From an uncultured Oscillospiraceae bacterium (lineage in GTDB: Bacteria > Bacillota > Clostridia > Oscillospirales > Acutalibacteraceae), in contig UQGM01000059.1 of the NCBI GenBank assembly GCA_900540535.1, forward strand, positions 1-12,459: DNA of 12,459 bases. The letters run 5' to 3'. The position numbers and the translations under genes were made by a program. This document shows positions 7,599 through 12,459 of this stretch, piece by piece. The stretch's first letter is position 1. Each line of letters begins with the position of its first letter. A model generated the notes under the pieces. That model was not told where the DNA came from. It saw nothing but the letters and a program-made list of their open reading frames with translations, and did no database searches.

Positions 7599-8449
7599 TG
7601 AAATTTAGGGAAATATACAAAAAGACAGTAGAAATATTATCTTCTCAAACACAGGACGCAGAGTTTGAAGCTATGTGTCTGATGGAAAAAGTTTTTGGCG
7701 TAACAAGAACACAATATTATTTGAAAGCTGATGAAGAAGCTGTGGCAGATAAATATGATGAGATGATAAAATATTCTGATCGCAGAGTTTCAGGAGAGCC
7801 TTTGCAGTATATTCTCGGTCAATGGGAATTTATGGGAAGAACTTTTTTTGTAGGTAAAGGAGTTCTTATTCCAAGACCTGAAACAGAAATGATTGTTGAA
7901 GCTGCTTTGGACTTTGTTAAAGATAAATCTGCTCCTGTTGTTATTGATTTATGCTCTGGTTCCGGTTGTGTAGGTATCTCAATTGCTGCTGAAAGACCTG
8001 ACAGTACCGTATATCTTCTTGAAAAATCAAGCGATGCAATATTTTTTCTAAGAAAAAATATTCAGCTTAATAACATACAAAACATACATGTTCTGGAAGG
8101 CGATATTTTTTCAGATTTTAATACTGTAAATATGCTTAAACCTGATCTTATAGTTTCAAATCCGCCATATATCGAAAGTGATACTATACCTTTTTTACAG
8201 AAAGAGGTTTTGGAAGAACCTAAAATGGCTCTTGATGGAGGAAAGGATGGCCTAGATTTTTACAGAGTAATATCCGAACATTGGCTTCCACTGCTCAATA
8301 TTAACGGTGCCGTTATTGTTGAATGCGGAGAAAATCAGGGAGAAAGAATTTGCAGTATTTTCAAACAAAACAGTCGTATAAAGAGCGCATCTTATAAATT
8401 GGATTATAACGGAAACGAACGCATGGTTTCAGCGTATGCCGACAGTTAA
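7598..8449 (+). CDS. prmC: Peptide chain release factor N5-glutamine methyltransferase PrmC
   Basis: PrmC transfers a methyl group from S-adenosylmethionine to the glutamine of the GGQ motif of release factors RF1 and RF2, which is needed for efficient translation termination. The N-terminal substrate-recognition helical domain includes GEPLQYILGQWEFMG (66-80). The Rossmann methyltransferase domain has IPRPETE (91-97), the SAM loop DLCSGSGCVGIS (117-128) and the catalytic NPPY (188-191) that identifies N-methylation of amides. The family segment EEPKMALDGGKDGLDFYR (206-223) follows. All signature residues are intact and 283 residues is the usual size. The ATG shares its A with the yqhQ stop, which implies coupled translation. 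prfA, the gene for its substrate RF1, is a common neighbour elsewhere but is not in this window. Confidence 0.96.
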   Translation: MKFREIYKKTVEILSSQTQDAEFEAMCLMEKVFGVTRTQYYLKADEEAVADKYDEMIKYSDRRVSGEPLQYILGQWEFMGRTFFVGKGVLIPRPETEMIVEAALDFVKDKSAPVVIDLCSGSGCVGISIAAERPDSTVYLLEKSSDAIFFLRKNIQLNNIQNIHVLEGDIFSDFNTVNMLKPDLIVSNPPYIESDTIPFLQKEVLEEPKMALDGGKDGLDFYRVISEHWLPLLNINGAVIVECGENQGERICSIFKQNSRIKSASYKLDYNGNERMVSAYADS

Positions 8450-8489
8450 AAAATGTTTACATTTTCTTAGTTGACTGTTTTTACTTTTT
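8442..8489 (+). terminator. Possible intrinsic terminator after prmC
   Basis: ACAGTTAA (8442-8449, including the prmC stop) can pair with TTGACTGT (8471-8478) over eight pairs with one G-U. Inside it a second small AT hairpin pairs AAAATGT (8450-8456) with ACATTTT (8459-8465). A T-rich run (8479-8489) follows directly. The stem is AT-rich and weak, so this is only a candidate boundary between the yqhQ-prmC unit and the protease-scpAB unit. Confidence 0.35.
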
Positions 8490-8506
8490 GCGGTAAGCTA
8501 TATAAC
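8471..8506 (+). promoter_or_regulatory. Possible promoter for the M50 protease-scpAB unit
   Basis: The 92-base gap contains TTGACT (8471-8476) and TATAAC (8501-8506), but they are 24 bases apart, too far for one SigA promoter. TTTTAC (8479-8484) with a 16-base spacer to TATAAC is a better-spaced but weaker pair. The assignment is tentative; the gap is the longest between genes in the window and a start here would be logical. Confidence 0.3.
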
Positions 8507-8541
8507 ATATGTATACGATAGAATTTTAAAGGAGCGATTTA

Positions 8542-9228
8542 ATGCTTTATCAATATGTTTCAGCTCTTCTGACAGGTCGAGAGATAAACTTCCTTAACTT
8601 TTTTATCAGTATTTGTGTAACACTTTTTGTTGTGTTCTGCACTATGCCTGTACATGAATTTGCTCACGCATATGCAGCTCATAAGCTTGGCGATGACACT
8701 GCAAGATTAAGCGGAAGACTTACGCTTAATCCCTTTGCACATATAGATATTTCAGGTCTTGTTTTAATTGTGCTTTTTGGTTTTGGCTATGCAAAGGCTG
8801 TACCTGTAAATCCGAGAAATTTTAAAGACAGCAAAAAGGGTATGGCTGTTACAGCAATTGCCGGTCCTGTTTCAAATCTCATTATGGCCTTTGTATTTTT
8901 GGCTATCGGGGATACTATGGCTGTCTTTCTGACAGGCAGTGCTGCTGTTGCAATAAGCACGTTCTTTGAATTAGCAGGTGTAATTAATATAAACCTTGCA
9001 GTATTTAATTTACTTCCAATTCCCCCTCTTGATGGTTCAAGAATTCTTGGACTATTAGTTCCCGACAGATATTATTACAAAATAATGAGATACGAGCGTC
9101 AGATTATGCTCGTGATTTTTGTACTGTTGTTTTTAGGATTCTTAACAAAACCCTTGCAGATACTTTCTAACTTTGTGTATAACGGAATGAACGACATTAT
9201 ATTTTCTATTTTACGTTTGGTAGGCTAA
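8542..9228 (+). CDS. Site-2 protease family protein (peptidase M50)
   Basis: This is a small intramembrane zinc metalloprotease of the M50 (S2P-like) group, which cleaves substrates within or near the membrane. The zinc motif HEFAH is at residues 38-42 in the first conserved helix. The third ligand is expected in LLPIPPLDGSRIL (157-169, Asp164). The conserved RLTLNPFAHID (59-69) links them. Further hydrophobic segments are at about 18-36, 70-83, 103-122, 134-156 and 187-200. At 228 residues, with no PDZ domain, it belongs to the short class of uncharacterised M50 proteases rather than the RseP or SpoIVFB types. The start is ATG with AAAGGAG at 8529-8535. It is followed six bases later by scpA, an association often seen in Clostridia. 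The substrate is unknown. Confidence 0.92.
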   Translation: MLYQYVSALLTGREINFLNFFISICVTLFVVFCTMPVHEFAHAYAAHKLGDDTARLSGRLTLNPFAHIDISGLVLIVLFGFGYAKAVPVNPRNFKDSKKGMAVTAIAGPVSNLIMAFVFLAIGDTMAVFLTGSAAVAISTFFELAGVININLAVFNLLPIPPLDGSRILGLLVPDRYYYKIMRYERQIMLVIFVLLFLGFLTKPLQILSNFVYNGMNDIIFSILRLVG

Positions 9229-9234
9229 TATTTG

Positions 9235-9969
9235 ATGGAAAAAATTTCTTATAAACTGAGTGTTTTTGAAGGTCCCATGGATCTTCTCCTTCATTTGATA
9301 AATAAGCATAAGTTAAACATTTATGATATACCTATTCTTGAATTAGTCGAACAGTATGTTTCTTATGTCAGACAAATGGAAGAAGAGAATATGGAGGTTG
9401 CCAGTGAATTTTTAGAAATGTCGGCAAGGCTTGTTTACATTAAAACAGTTTCTCTTCTGCCAGTTCATGAGGAAGCTGATGAACTTAAAAAGGAACTTAC
9501 CGGAGAACTTCTGGAATACCGTGACTGTCAGATTATGGCGGGAAAGCTGTCACAGATGACTGACGGATTTGACACATTTTCACGTTTGCCTGATGAAATT
9601 GAAGTCGATTATACATATACACGGCTTCATGAACCGGAGGAGCTTTTAAAAGCTTATTTGAGTGCAGTAGGTAAAGGAAAAAGAAGACTTCCACCGCCAA
9701 TAGATGTGTTTAAAGGAATAGTTACTCATAAAATAGTTTCAGTAGGTTCTAAGATAGTTTTTGTACTGAGAAAGCTGCTGAAAAATAAAAGCGGAACTTT
9801 CAAAAGCTTTTTTACATCTTCTGAGTCAAAGTCAGAAATGGTTGCTACATTTCTTGCAATGCTTGAGCTTGTAAAAGCTAAAAGAATATCTGTTACAGGA
9901 GATATTGAAAATCCTGAAGTAAGGCTTATAAGAAAACCCGAGGAGGCAGTTGTACTTGAAAATAAATAA
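9235..9969 (+). CDS. scpA: Segregation and condensation protein A (kleisin)
   Basis: ScpA is the kleisin subunit that bridges the SMC dimer and, with ScpB, forms the condensin that compacts and segregates the chromosome. The N-terminal signature FEGPMDLLLHLINKHKLNIY (11-30) is the ScpA SMC-neck binding region. Further family segments are ASEFLEMSARLVYIKT (56-71) and a C-terminal winged-helix part (about 195-236) with EMVATFLAMLELVK that contacts the SMC head. The length of 244 residues is normal. I chose ATG 9235 over the adjacent TTG 9232. The ribosome binding site is poor (only GGTAGG at 9219-9224), so translation probably depends on coupling to the protease gene that ends six bases earlier. 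It overlaps scpB by 14 bases. Confidence 0.95.
   Translation: MEKISYKLSVFEGPMDLLLHLINKHKLNIYDIPILELVEQYVSYVRQMEEENMEVASEFLEMSARLVYIKTVSLLPVHEEADELKKELTGELLEYRDCQIMAGKLSQMTDGFDTFSRLPDEIEVDYTYTRLHEPEELLKAYLSAVGKGKRRLPPPIDVFKGIVTHKIVSVGSKIVFVLRKLLKNKSGTFKSFFTSSESKSEMVATFLAMLELVKAKRISVTGDIENPEVRLIRKPEEAVVLENK
9941..9946 (+). promoter_or_regulatory. Ribosome binding site selecting TTG 9956 for scpB
   Basis: AGGAGG, inside the end of scpA, is nine bases before TTG 9956 but only three before TTG 9950. The spacing favours 9956, giving the N-terminus MKINKLNAAIEAILF, which resembles other ScpB starts. Confidence 0.7.
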
Positions 9970-10552
9970 GCTGAATGCGGCGATTGAAGCAATTTTGTTT
10001 TCAAGCGGAGAACCAGTTGAAACTGAAAAAATTGCGCAGGCTCTTGAAATTGAGTCTGACACTGTACATAAATTGATTGATAATTTATCTGTTCAATATG
10101 ATGACAGACAAAGCGGACTTCAGATTATCAAGCTTGGTGACAAATACCAAATGATAACCAGAAGTGATTTTTCTGAGTATGTAAGAAGAGTTTTAGAGGT
10201 TAAGAAAAATGCGCCTCTTTCTCAGGCGGCATTTGAAGTTTTAGCAGTTGTTGCATACAATCAGCCAGTTACCAAAGCTTTTGTTGAGCAGGTAAGGGGT
10301 GTTGATTGTTCAGGTGTTGTAAATACCCTTTGTCAGAAAGGTTTGCTTGAAGAAAAAGGAAGACTTGATTTGCCTGGCCGACCTTTGCTCTATGGTACCA
10401 CTGATGAATTTTTAAGATGCTTTTCGGTTTCGTCGCTTGATGAACTTCCCTCATTACCTCACGATGATAATGAAAATGCGAACGAAGACGAGAGTGCAGA
10501 TAGAGATGATACGGATATTGAAAGCGACAATATAAACGCTGAGGAGAAATAA
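9956..10552 (+). CDS. scpB: Segregation and condensation protein B
   Basis: ScpB is a dimer of tandem winged-helix domains that binds the ScpA linker in the SMC-ScpAB condensin. The N-terminal AAIEAILFSSGEPV (8-21), the central YQMITRSDFSEYVR (64-77), and the second-domain segment PLSQAAFEVLAVVAYNQPVT (87-106) with VNTLCQKGLLEEKGRLDLPG (122-141) are diagnostic. Residues from about 163 to the end form an acidic, probably disordered tail rich in Asp, Glu and Asn, which varies in the family. It uses a TTG start, overlaps scpA by 14 bases and is followed by the DUF2953 gene after 22 bases. Tight overlap with scpA suggests matched stoichiometry through coupled translation. Confidence 0.95.
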   Translation: MKINKLNAAIEAILFSSGEPVETEKIAQALEIESDTVHKLIDNLSVQYDDRQSGLQIIKLGDKYQMITRSDFSEYVRRVLEVKKNAPLSQAAFEVLAVVAYNQPVTKAFVEQVRGVDCSGVVNTLCQKGLLEEKGRLDLPGRPLLYGTTDEFLRCFSVSSLDELPSLPHDDNENANEDESADRDDTDIESDNINAEEK

Positions 10553-10636
10553 ATGAAAGCTGAGGTGAGTGCTTTTGATTGTTCTTTACATATTGCTTGC
10601 AATTATTCTGCTGCTTGCAGTTATATTAAGCATTAA
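10553..10636 (+). other. 27-codon ORF at the scpB/DUF2953 junction (probably not a gene)
   Basis: An ATG at 10553 directly follows the scpB stop and has GAGGAG at 10541-10546 six bases upstream, a better initiation signal than that of the real downstream gene. It encodes 27 residues with three cysteines (positions 10, 16 and 22), no recognisable domain, and runs out of frame into the DUF2953 gene before stopping. It may be chance, or a short leader that delivers ribosomes to the next start. I list it because the signal is clear, not because I believe in the peptide. Confidence 0.15.
10562..10568 (+). promoter_or_regulatory. Ribosome binding site selecting TTG 10575 for the DUF2953 gene
   Basis: GAGGTGA ends six bases before TTG 10575. 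GTG 10569 is in the same frame but directly abuts this site, leaving no spacer, so TTG 10575 is the more likely start. Confidence 0.6.
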
Positions 10637-11270
10637 AGTAAGTTTGATTGCCGATTACAGAGAGAATTTCTACCTGAAAGTTAAATATCTATTTTTAGAA
10701 ATTCCTATTTATCCCGGCAGCGGCAAGAAAAAGCCAAAAGAAGAGAAACCGGCTGAAACTCCTAAAGAGGAACCAGCAAAAGAGGAAAAGCCTGCCGAAA
10801 AAGGAAAAAATCCGATTAAAAATTTCCTTGATAATGAGGGCGTTTCCGGAGTTATTGGTCTTGTAAATGATACGGCCCGTATCTTGGGAGGATTTTTCGG
10901 AAGCGTTTTCCGTCATGTTATTTTTGAAGAGTTATATCTGACAATAGTTGTAGCCGGCAGAGATGCGGCTGATACAGCTATCAAATACGGCAGAGTATCT
11001 TCAAATGTATTTCCGGCCTTAGGTTTCATTTGTTCTCATGCGAAAGTAAAAAAATATGATGCAGATATAAGTCCGGACTTTTTGGCTGAAGTAAGTACAG
11101 CAGAATTTCATGCTAAAATTTCTTTCAGACCGATTTTCCTGTTAGGAGCCGTATTGGTACTTGCAGTAAAATTGCTGTTTAAGGTTATATTTAAACTGCT
11201 TTTCAGTAAACCGAAGAGCAGTGATGAAAATATCAATAAAAATAAAATAAAACAAGGCGGTGCTCAATAA
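10575..11270 (+). CDS. DUF2953 membrane protein (YtfI-like)
   Basis: This matches the DUF2953 family, which includes Bacillus YtfI, encoded next to ytfJ there as here. Its biochemical role is not known to me. An N-terminal membrane helix (about 2-22) is followed by the family segment NFYLKVKYLFLEIPIYP (31-47), then a Lys/Glu/Pro-rich low-complexity stretch (50-79) with repeated KEEKPAE-like units, an amphipathic region (about 80-120), a conserved beta-rich part with GRDAADTAIKYGRVSSNVFP (128-147), and a second hydrophobic segment (about 186-210). The charged stretch may be a flexible linker. The gene ends in a one-base overlap with ytfJ (TAATG), so the two are almost certainly co-expressed, consistent with a joint role at the spore or cell envelope (inference). 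Confidence 0.85.
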   Translation: MIVLYILLAIILLLAVILSIKVSLIADYRENFYLKVKYLFLEIPIYPGSGKKKPKEEKPAETPKEEPAKEEKPAEKGKNPIKNFLDNEGVSGVIGLVNDTARILGGFFGSVFRHVIFEELYLTIVVAGRDAADTAIKYGRVSSNVFPALGFICSHAKVKKYDADISPDFLAEVSTAEFHAKISFRPIFLLGAVLVLAVKLLFKVIFKLLFSKPKSSDENINKNKIKQGGAQ

Positions 11271-11695
11271 TGAAAGAACAGTCAGCTTCAGGAATCTTAG
11301 GGGTTACAATTGACAAAATTCGTCAGCTTGTAGATACAAGTATGATTATCGGTGACCCGATTTATGCCGACGGCGGTTTAACTATTATTCCGGTTACAAA
11401 GGTTACATATGGCTTTGCTTCCGGTGGTTCAGATTTTCCGTCAAAAACCAATGCCGAGCTTTTCGGCGGAGCAGGTGGAGCCGGCATTACAGTAACTCCC
11501 ATTGCTTTCCTTGTAATCAACAATGGTGAAGTTACAATTAAGCATATCACAGCTTATGATAACGCTGCTGAGCGTGCAGTAAATCTTGTTCCCGATATGT
11601 TCGATAAGGTTACAAGCCTTATTAACAAGAACAAAAAAGAAAAAGAAGAAACAGCAGTTGCTGCTGCTGTTGAAGAGGCTGTCAGCGCAGACTGA
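11270..11695 (+). CDS. ytfJ: YtfJ/GerW family sporulation protein
   Basis: This small protein of the Spore_YtfJ family is linked in Bacillus to spore germination (GerW). Family hallmarks are IRQLVDTSMIIGDPIYADGG (17-36), the TIIPVTKVTYGFASGGSDF core (38-56) and the glycine-rich FGGAGGAGITVTPIAFLVI (65-83). The last 20 residues are a Glu/Ala/Val-rich tail. At 141 residues it has the usual size, and it has no signal peptide or membrane helix. The ribosome binding site is AAGGCGG (11254-11260), nine bases before the ATG, which shares its A with the upstream stop. The family also occurs in non-spore-formers, so it is a pointer to, not proof of, sporulation. A strong hairpin follows 14 bases after the stop. 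Confidence 0.93.
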   Translation: MKEQSASGILGVTIDKIRQLVDTSMIIGDPIYADGGLTIIPVTKVTYGFASGGSDFPSKTNAELFGGAGGAGITVTPIAFLVINNGEVTIKHITAYDNAAERAVNLVPDMFDKVTSLINKNKKEKEETAVAAAVEEAVSAD

Positions 11696-11708
11696 TAACT
11701 AATAAATC

Positions 11709-11750
11709 AACAACCGCCTGCATATAGTTATATCGGCAGGTGGTTGTTTT
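11709..11750 (+). terminator. Strong hairpin with T-run: terminator or attenuator between ytfJ and the carboxypeptidase gene
   Basis: Bases 11709-11721 pair with 11736-11748 in a 13-pair stem with a single G-U (11716 with 11741), GC-rich near its top. The loop (11722-11735) can itself form a small AT hairpin. The 3' side runs into TTTT (11747-11750). The shape is that of an intrinsic terminator closing the protease-scpAB-ytfJ operon, though the T-run is short and overlaps the base of the stem. The next start codon, GTG 11751, follows immediately, so the element could also act as a translational or transcriptional switch for that gene. Confidence 0.75.
11738..11743 (+). promoter_or_regulatory. 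Ribosome binding site of the carboxypeptidase gene, buried in the hairpin
   Basis: AGGTGG lies seven bases before GTG 11751 and is the only plausible Shine-Dalgarno for that start. All six bases pair with 11714-11719 in the upstream hairpin arm, so it would be hidden when the stem forms. Confidence 0.6.
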
Positions 11751-12459
11751 GTGATTAAACGAATAATTATTTTTATTTTTCTGATTTCCATTTTTTGTTT
11801 TCCAGCGTATGCTGCAAATGAAATTTCCGTTTCCGCAGAGGGAGCTGCGCTTATAATTGCTGAAAGCGGTGAACTGATTTTCGGTAAAAATGAAAACAAG
11901 CAGCTTTCTATGGCAAGCACAACGAAGATAATGACATCTTTGCTGTTGCTTGAAGAAAATACTCCGGAAAAAGAGATTACTGTTACTGCGGCAATGACTT
12001 CTGTTGAAGGAACTTCAATGGGACTTCTTCCGGGAGATAAGGTAACTTGTGAGGCCTTGGTTTACGGCATGCTTTTGGAATCCGGAAATGATGCTGCAAA
12101 CACAGCGGCATATGTCGTTTCAGGTTCTCCTGCTAAATTTGCAGAGTTAATGAATCAAAAGGCAAAATTAATTGGTATGGAGAATACTAATTTTGTCACT
12201 CCGTCAGGGCTTGATGCAGCAGAACATTATTCCACTGCTTACGATATGGCGCTTCTCGGTGCTTATGCAGTAAGTAATCCCGAATTTGCAAAGATTTGCT
12301 CAACTAACAGTATATCTTTAGAATACGGAAATCCACCTTATAGGAGAAGGCTTTCAAACCACAACAGGCTTCTCACTATGTATGACGGAGCATTTGGAAT
12401 TAAAACAGGTTTCACCAAAAAAAGCGGTCGCTGCTTGGTTTCAGCGGCTGAACGAAACG
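11751..12459 (+). CDS. D-alanyl-D-alanine carboxypeptidase, PBP5/DacF type (3'-partial)
   Basis: This is a secreted serine peptidase (family S11) that removes the terminal D-alanine of peptidoglycan pentapeptides outside the cell. The frame is open from the GTG to the window end, 236 complete codons of a protein usually near 380-430. A signal peptide (about 1-21) has a basic start (IKR), a hydrophobic core and an AYA-A cleavage site. The three active-site motifs are intact: STTK (56-59, nucleophile Ser56), SGN (111-113) and KTG (218-220). Segments LVYGMLLESGNDAANTAA and TPSGLD are typical. The frame is closed upstream by a stop at 11703 with no ATG, GTG or TTG between, so GTG 11751 is the only likely start. 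Whether it is the vegetative (dacA) or sporulation (dacF) form cannot be told; the ytfJ neighbour slightly favours a sporulation link. Confidence 0.95.
   Translation, partial: MIKRIIIFIFLISIFCFPAYAANEISVSAEGAALIIAESGELIFGKNENKQLSMASTTKIMTSLLLLEENTPEKEITVTAAMTSVEGTSMGLLPGDKVTCEALVYGMLLESGNDAANTAAYVVSGSPAKFAELMNQKAKLIGMENTNFVTPSGLDAAEHYSTAYDMALLGAYAVSNPEFAKICSTNSISLEYGNPPYRRRLSNHNRLLTMYDGAFGIKTGFTKKSGRCLVSAAERN

Noticed and set aside
9232..9234. TTG start giving ScpA one extra residue
   Set aside because: The directly following ATG 9235 is the simpler start and no binding-site spacing favours the TTG.
1..12459. CRISPR array, tRNA/rRNA, insertion sequence, prophage or toxin-antitoxin pair
   Set aside because: I saw no spaced direct repeats, tRNA-like folds, transposase or phage motifs, or small paired genes; genes fill nearly the whole window.

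Overview
The window is an AT-rich stretch with 13 protein genes, all on the + strand and tightly packed. The first and last genes are cut by the window edges. Gene content and order point to a low-GC Gram-positive of the class Clostridia, probably in the Ruminococcaceae/Oscillospiraceae range. The evidence is a CdaA-CdaR pair, a YqhQ (DUF1385)-PrmC pair, the scpA-scpB-DUF2953-ytfJ-D,D-carboxypeptidase order, strong GGAGG-type ribosome binding sites, and frequent TTG/GTG starts. A YtfJ (GerW-type) protein suggests, but does not prove, an endospore-forming lineage. No species can be named from the sequence.

Layout. (1) 1-707: C-terminal part of a class V PLP enzyme of the cysteine-desulfurase type. 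(2) 772-2956: cdaA, the membrane diadenylate cyclase that makes c-di-AMP, overlapping cdaR (ybbR), its extracytoplasmic regulator. The usual third gene, glmM, does not follow. (3) 2991-6622: a lipoprotein with three Asp-rich calcium-loop-like motifs, then an OmpR-type response regulator and a HAMP sensor histidine kinase. (4) 6615-8449: yqhQ (DUF1385) and prmC, joined to the kinase gene and to each other by short overlaps. A hairpin plus T-run after prmC may end this unit. (5) 8542-11695: an M50 site-2 protease, scpA and scpB (SMC-condensin partners), a DUF2953 (YtfI-like) membrane protein and ytfJ, with gaps of at most 22 bases or short overlaps. (6) 11709-12459: a strong hairpin, then the start of a secreted PBP5-type D-alanyl-D-alanine carboxypeptidase whose ribosome binding site lies inside the 3' arm of that hairpin.

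How the parts may work together. The window mixes envelope homeostasis (c-di-AMP synthesis, a lipoprotein with a two-component system, M50 protease, carboxypeptidase) with core functions (release-factor methylation, chromosome condensation). Most of it is ordinary conserved Clostridia chromosome. The parts that deserve a second look are the lipoprotein/two-component module that sits where glmM is expected, and the hairpin over the carboxypeptidase start. I saw no tRNA, rRNA, CRISPR array, insertion sequence, phage gene or large repeat, and no gene-free stretch over 300 bases.
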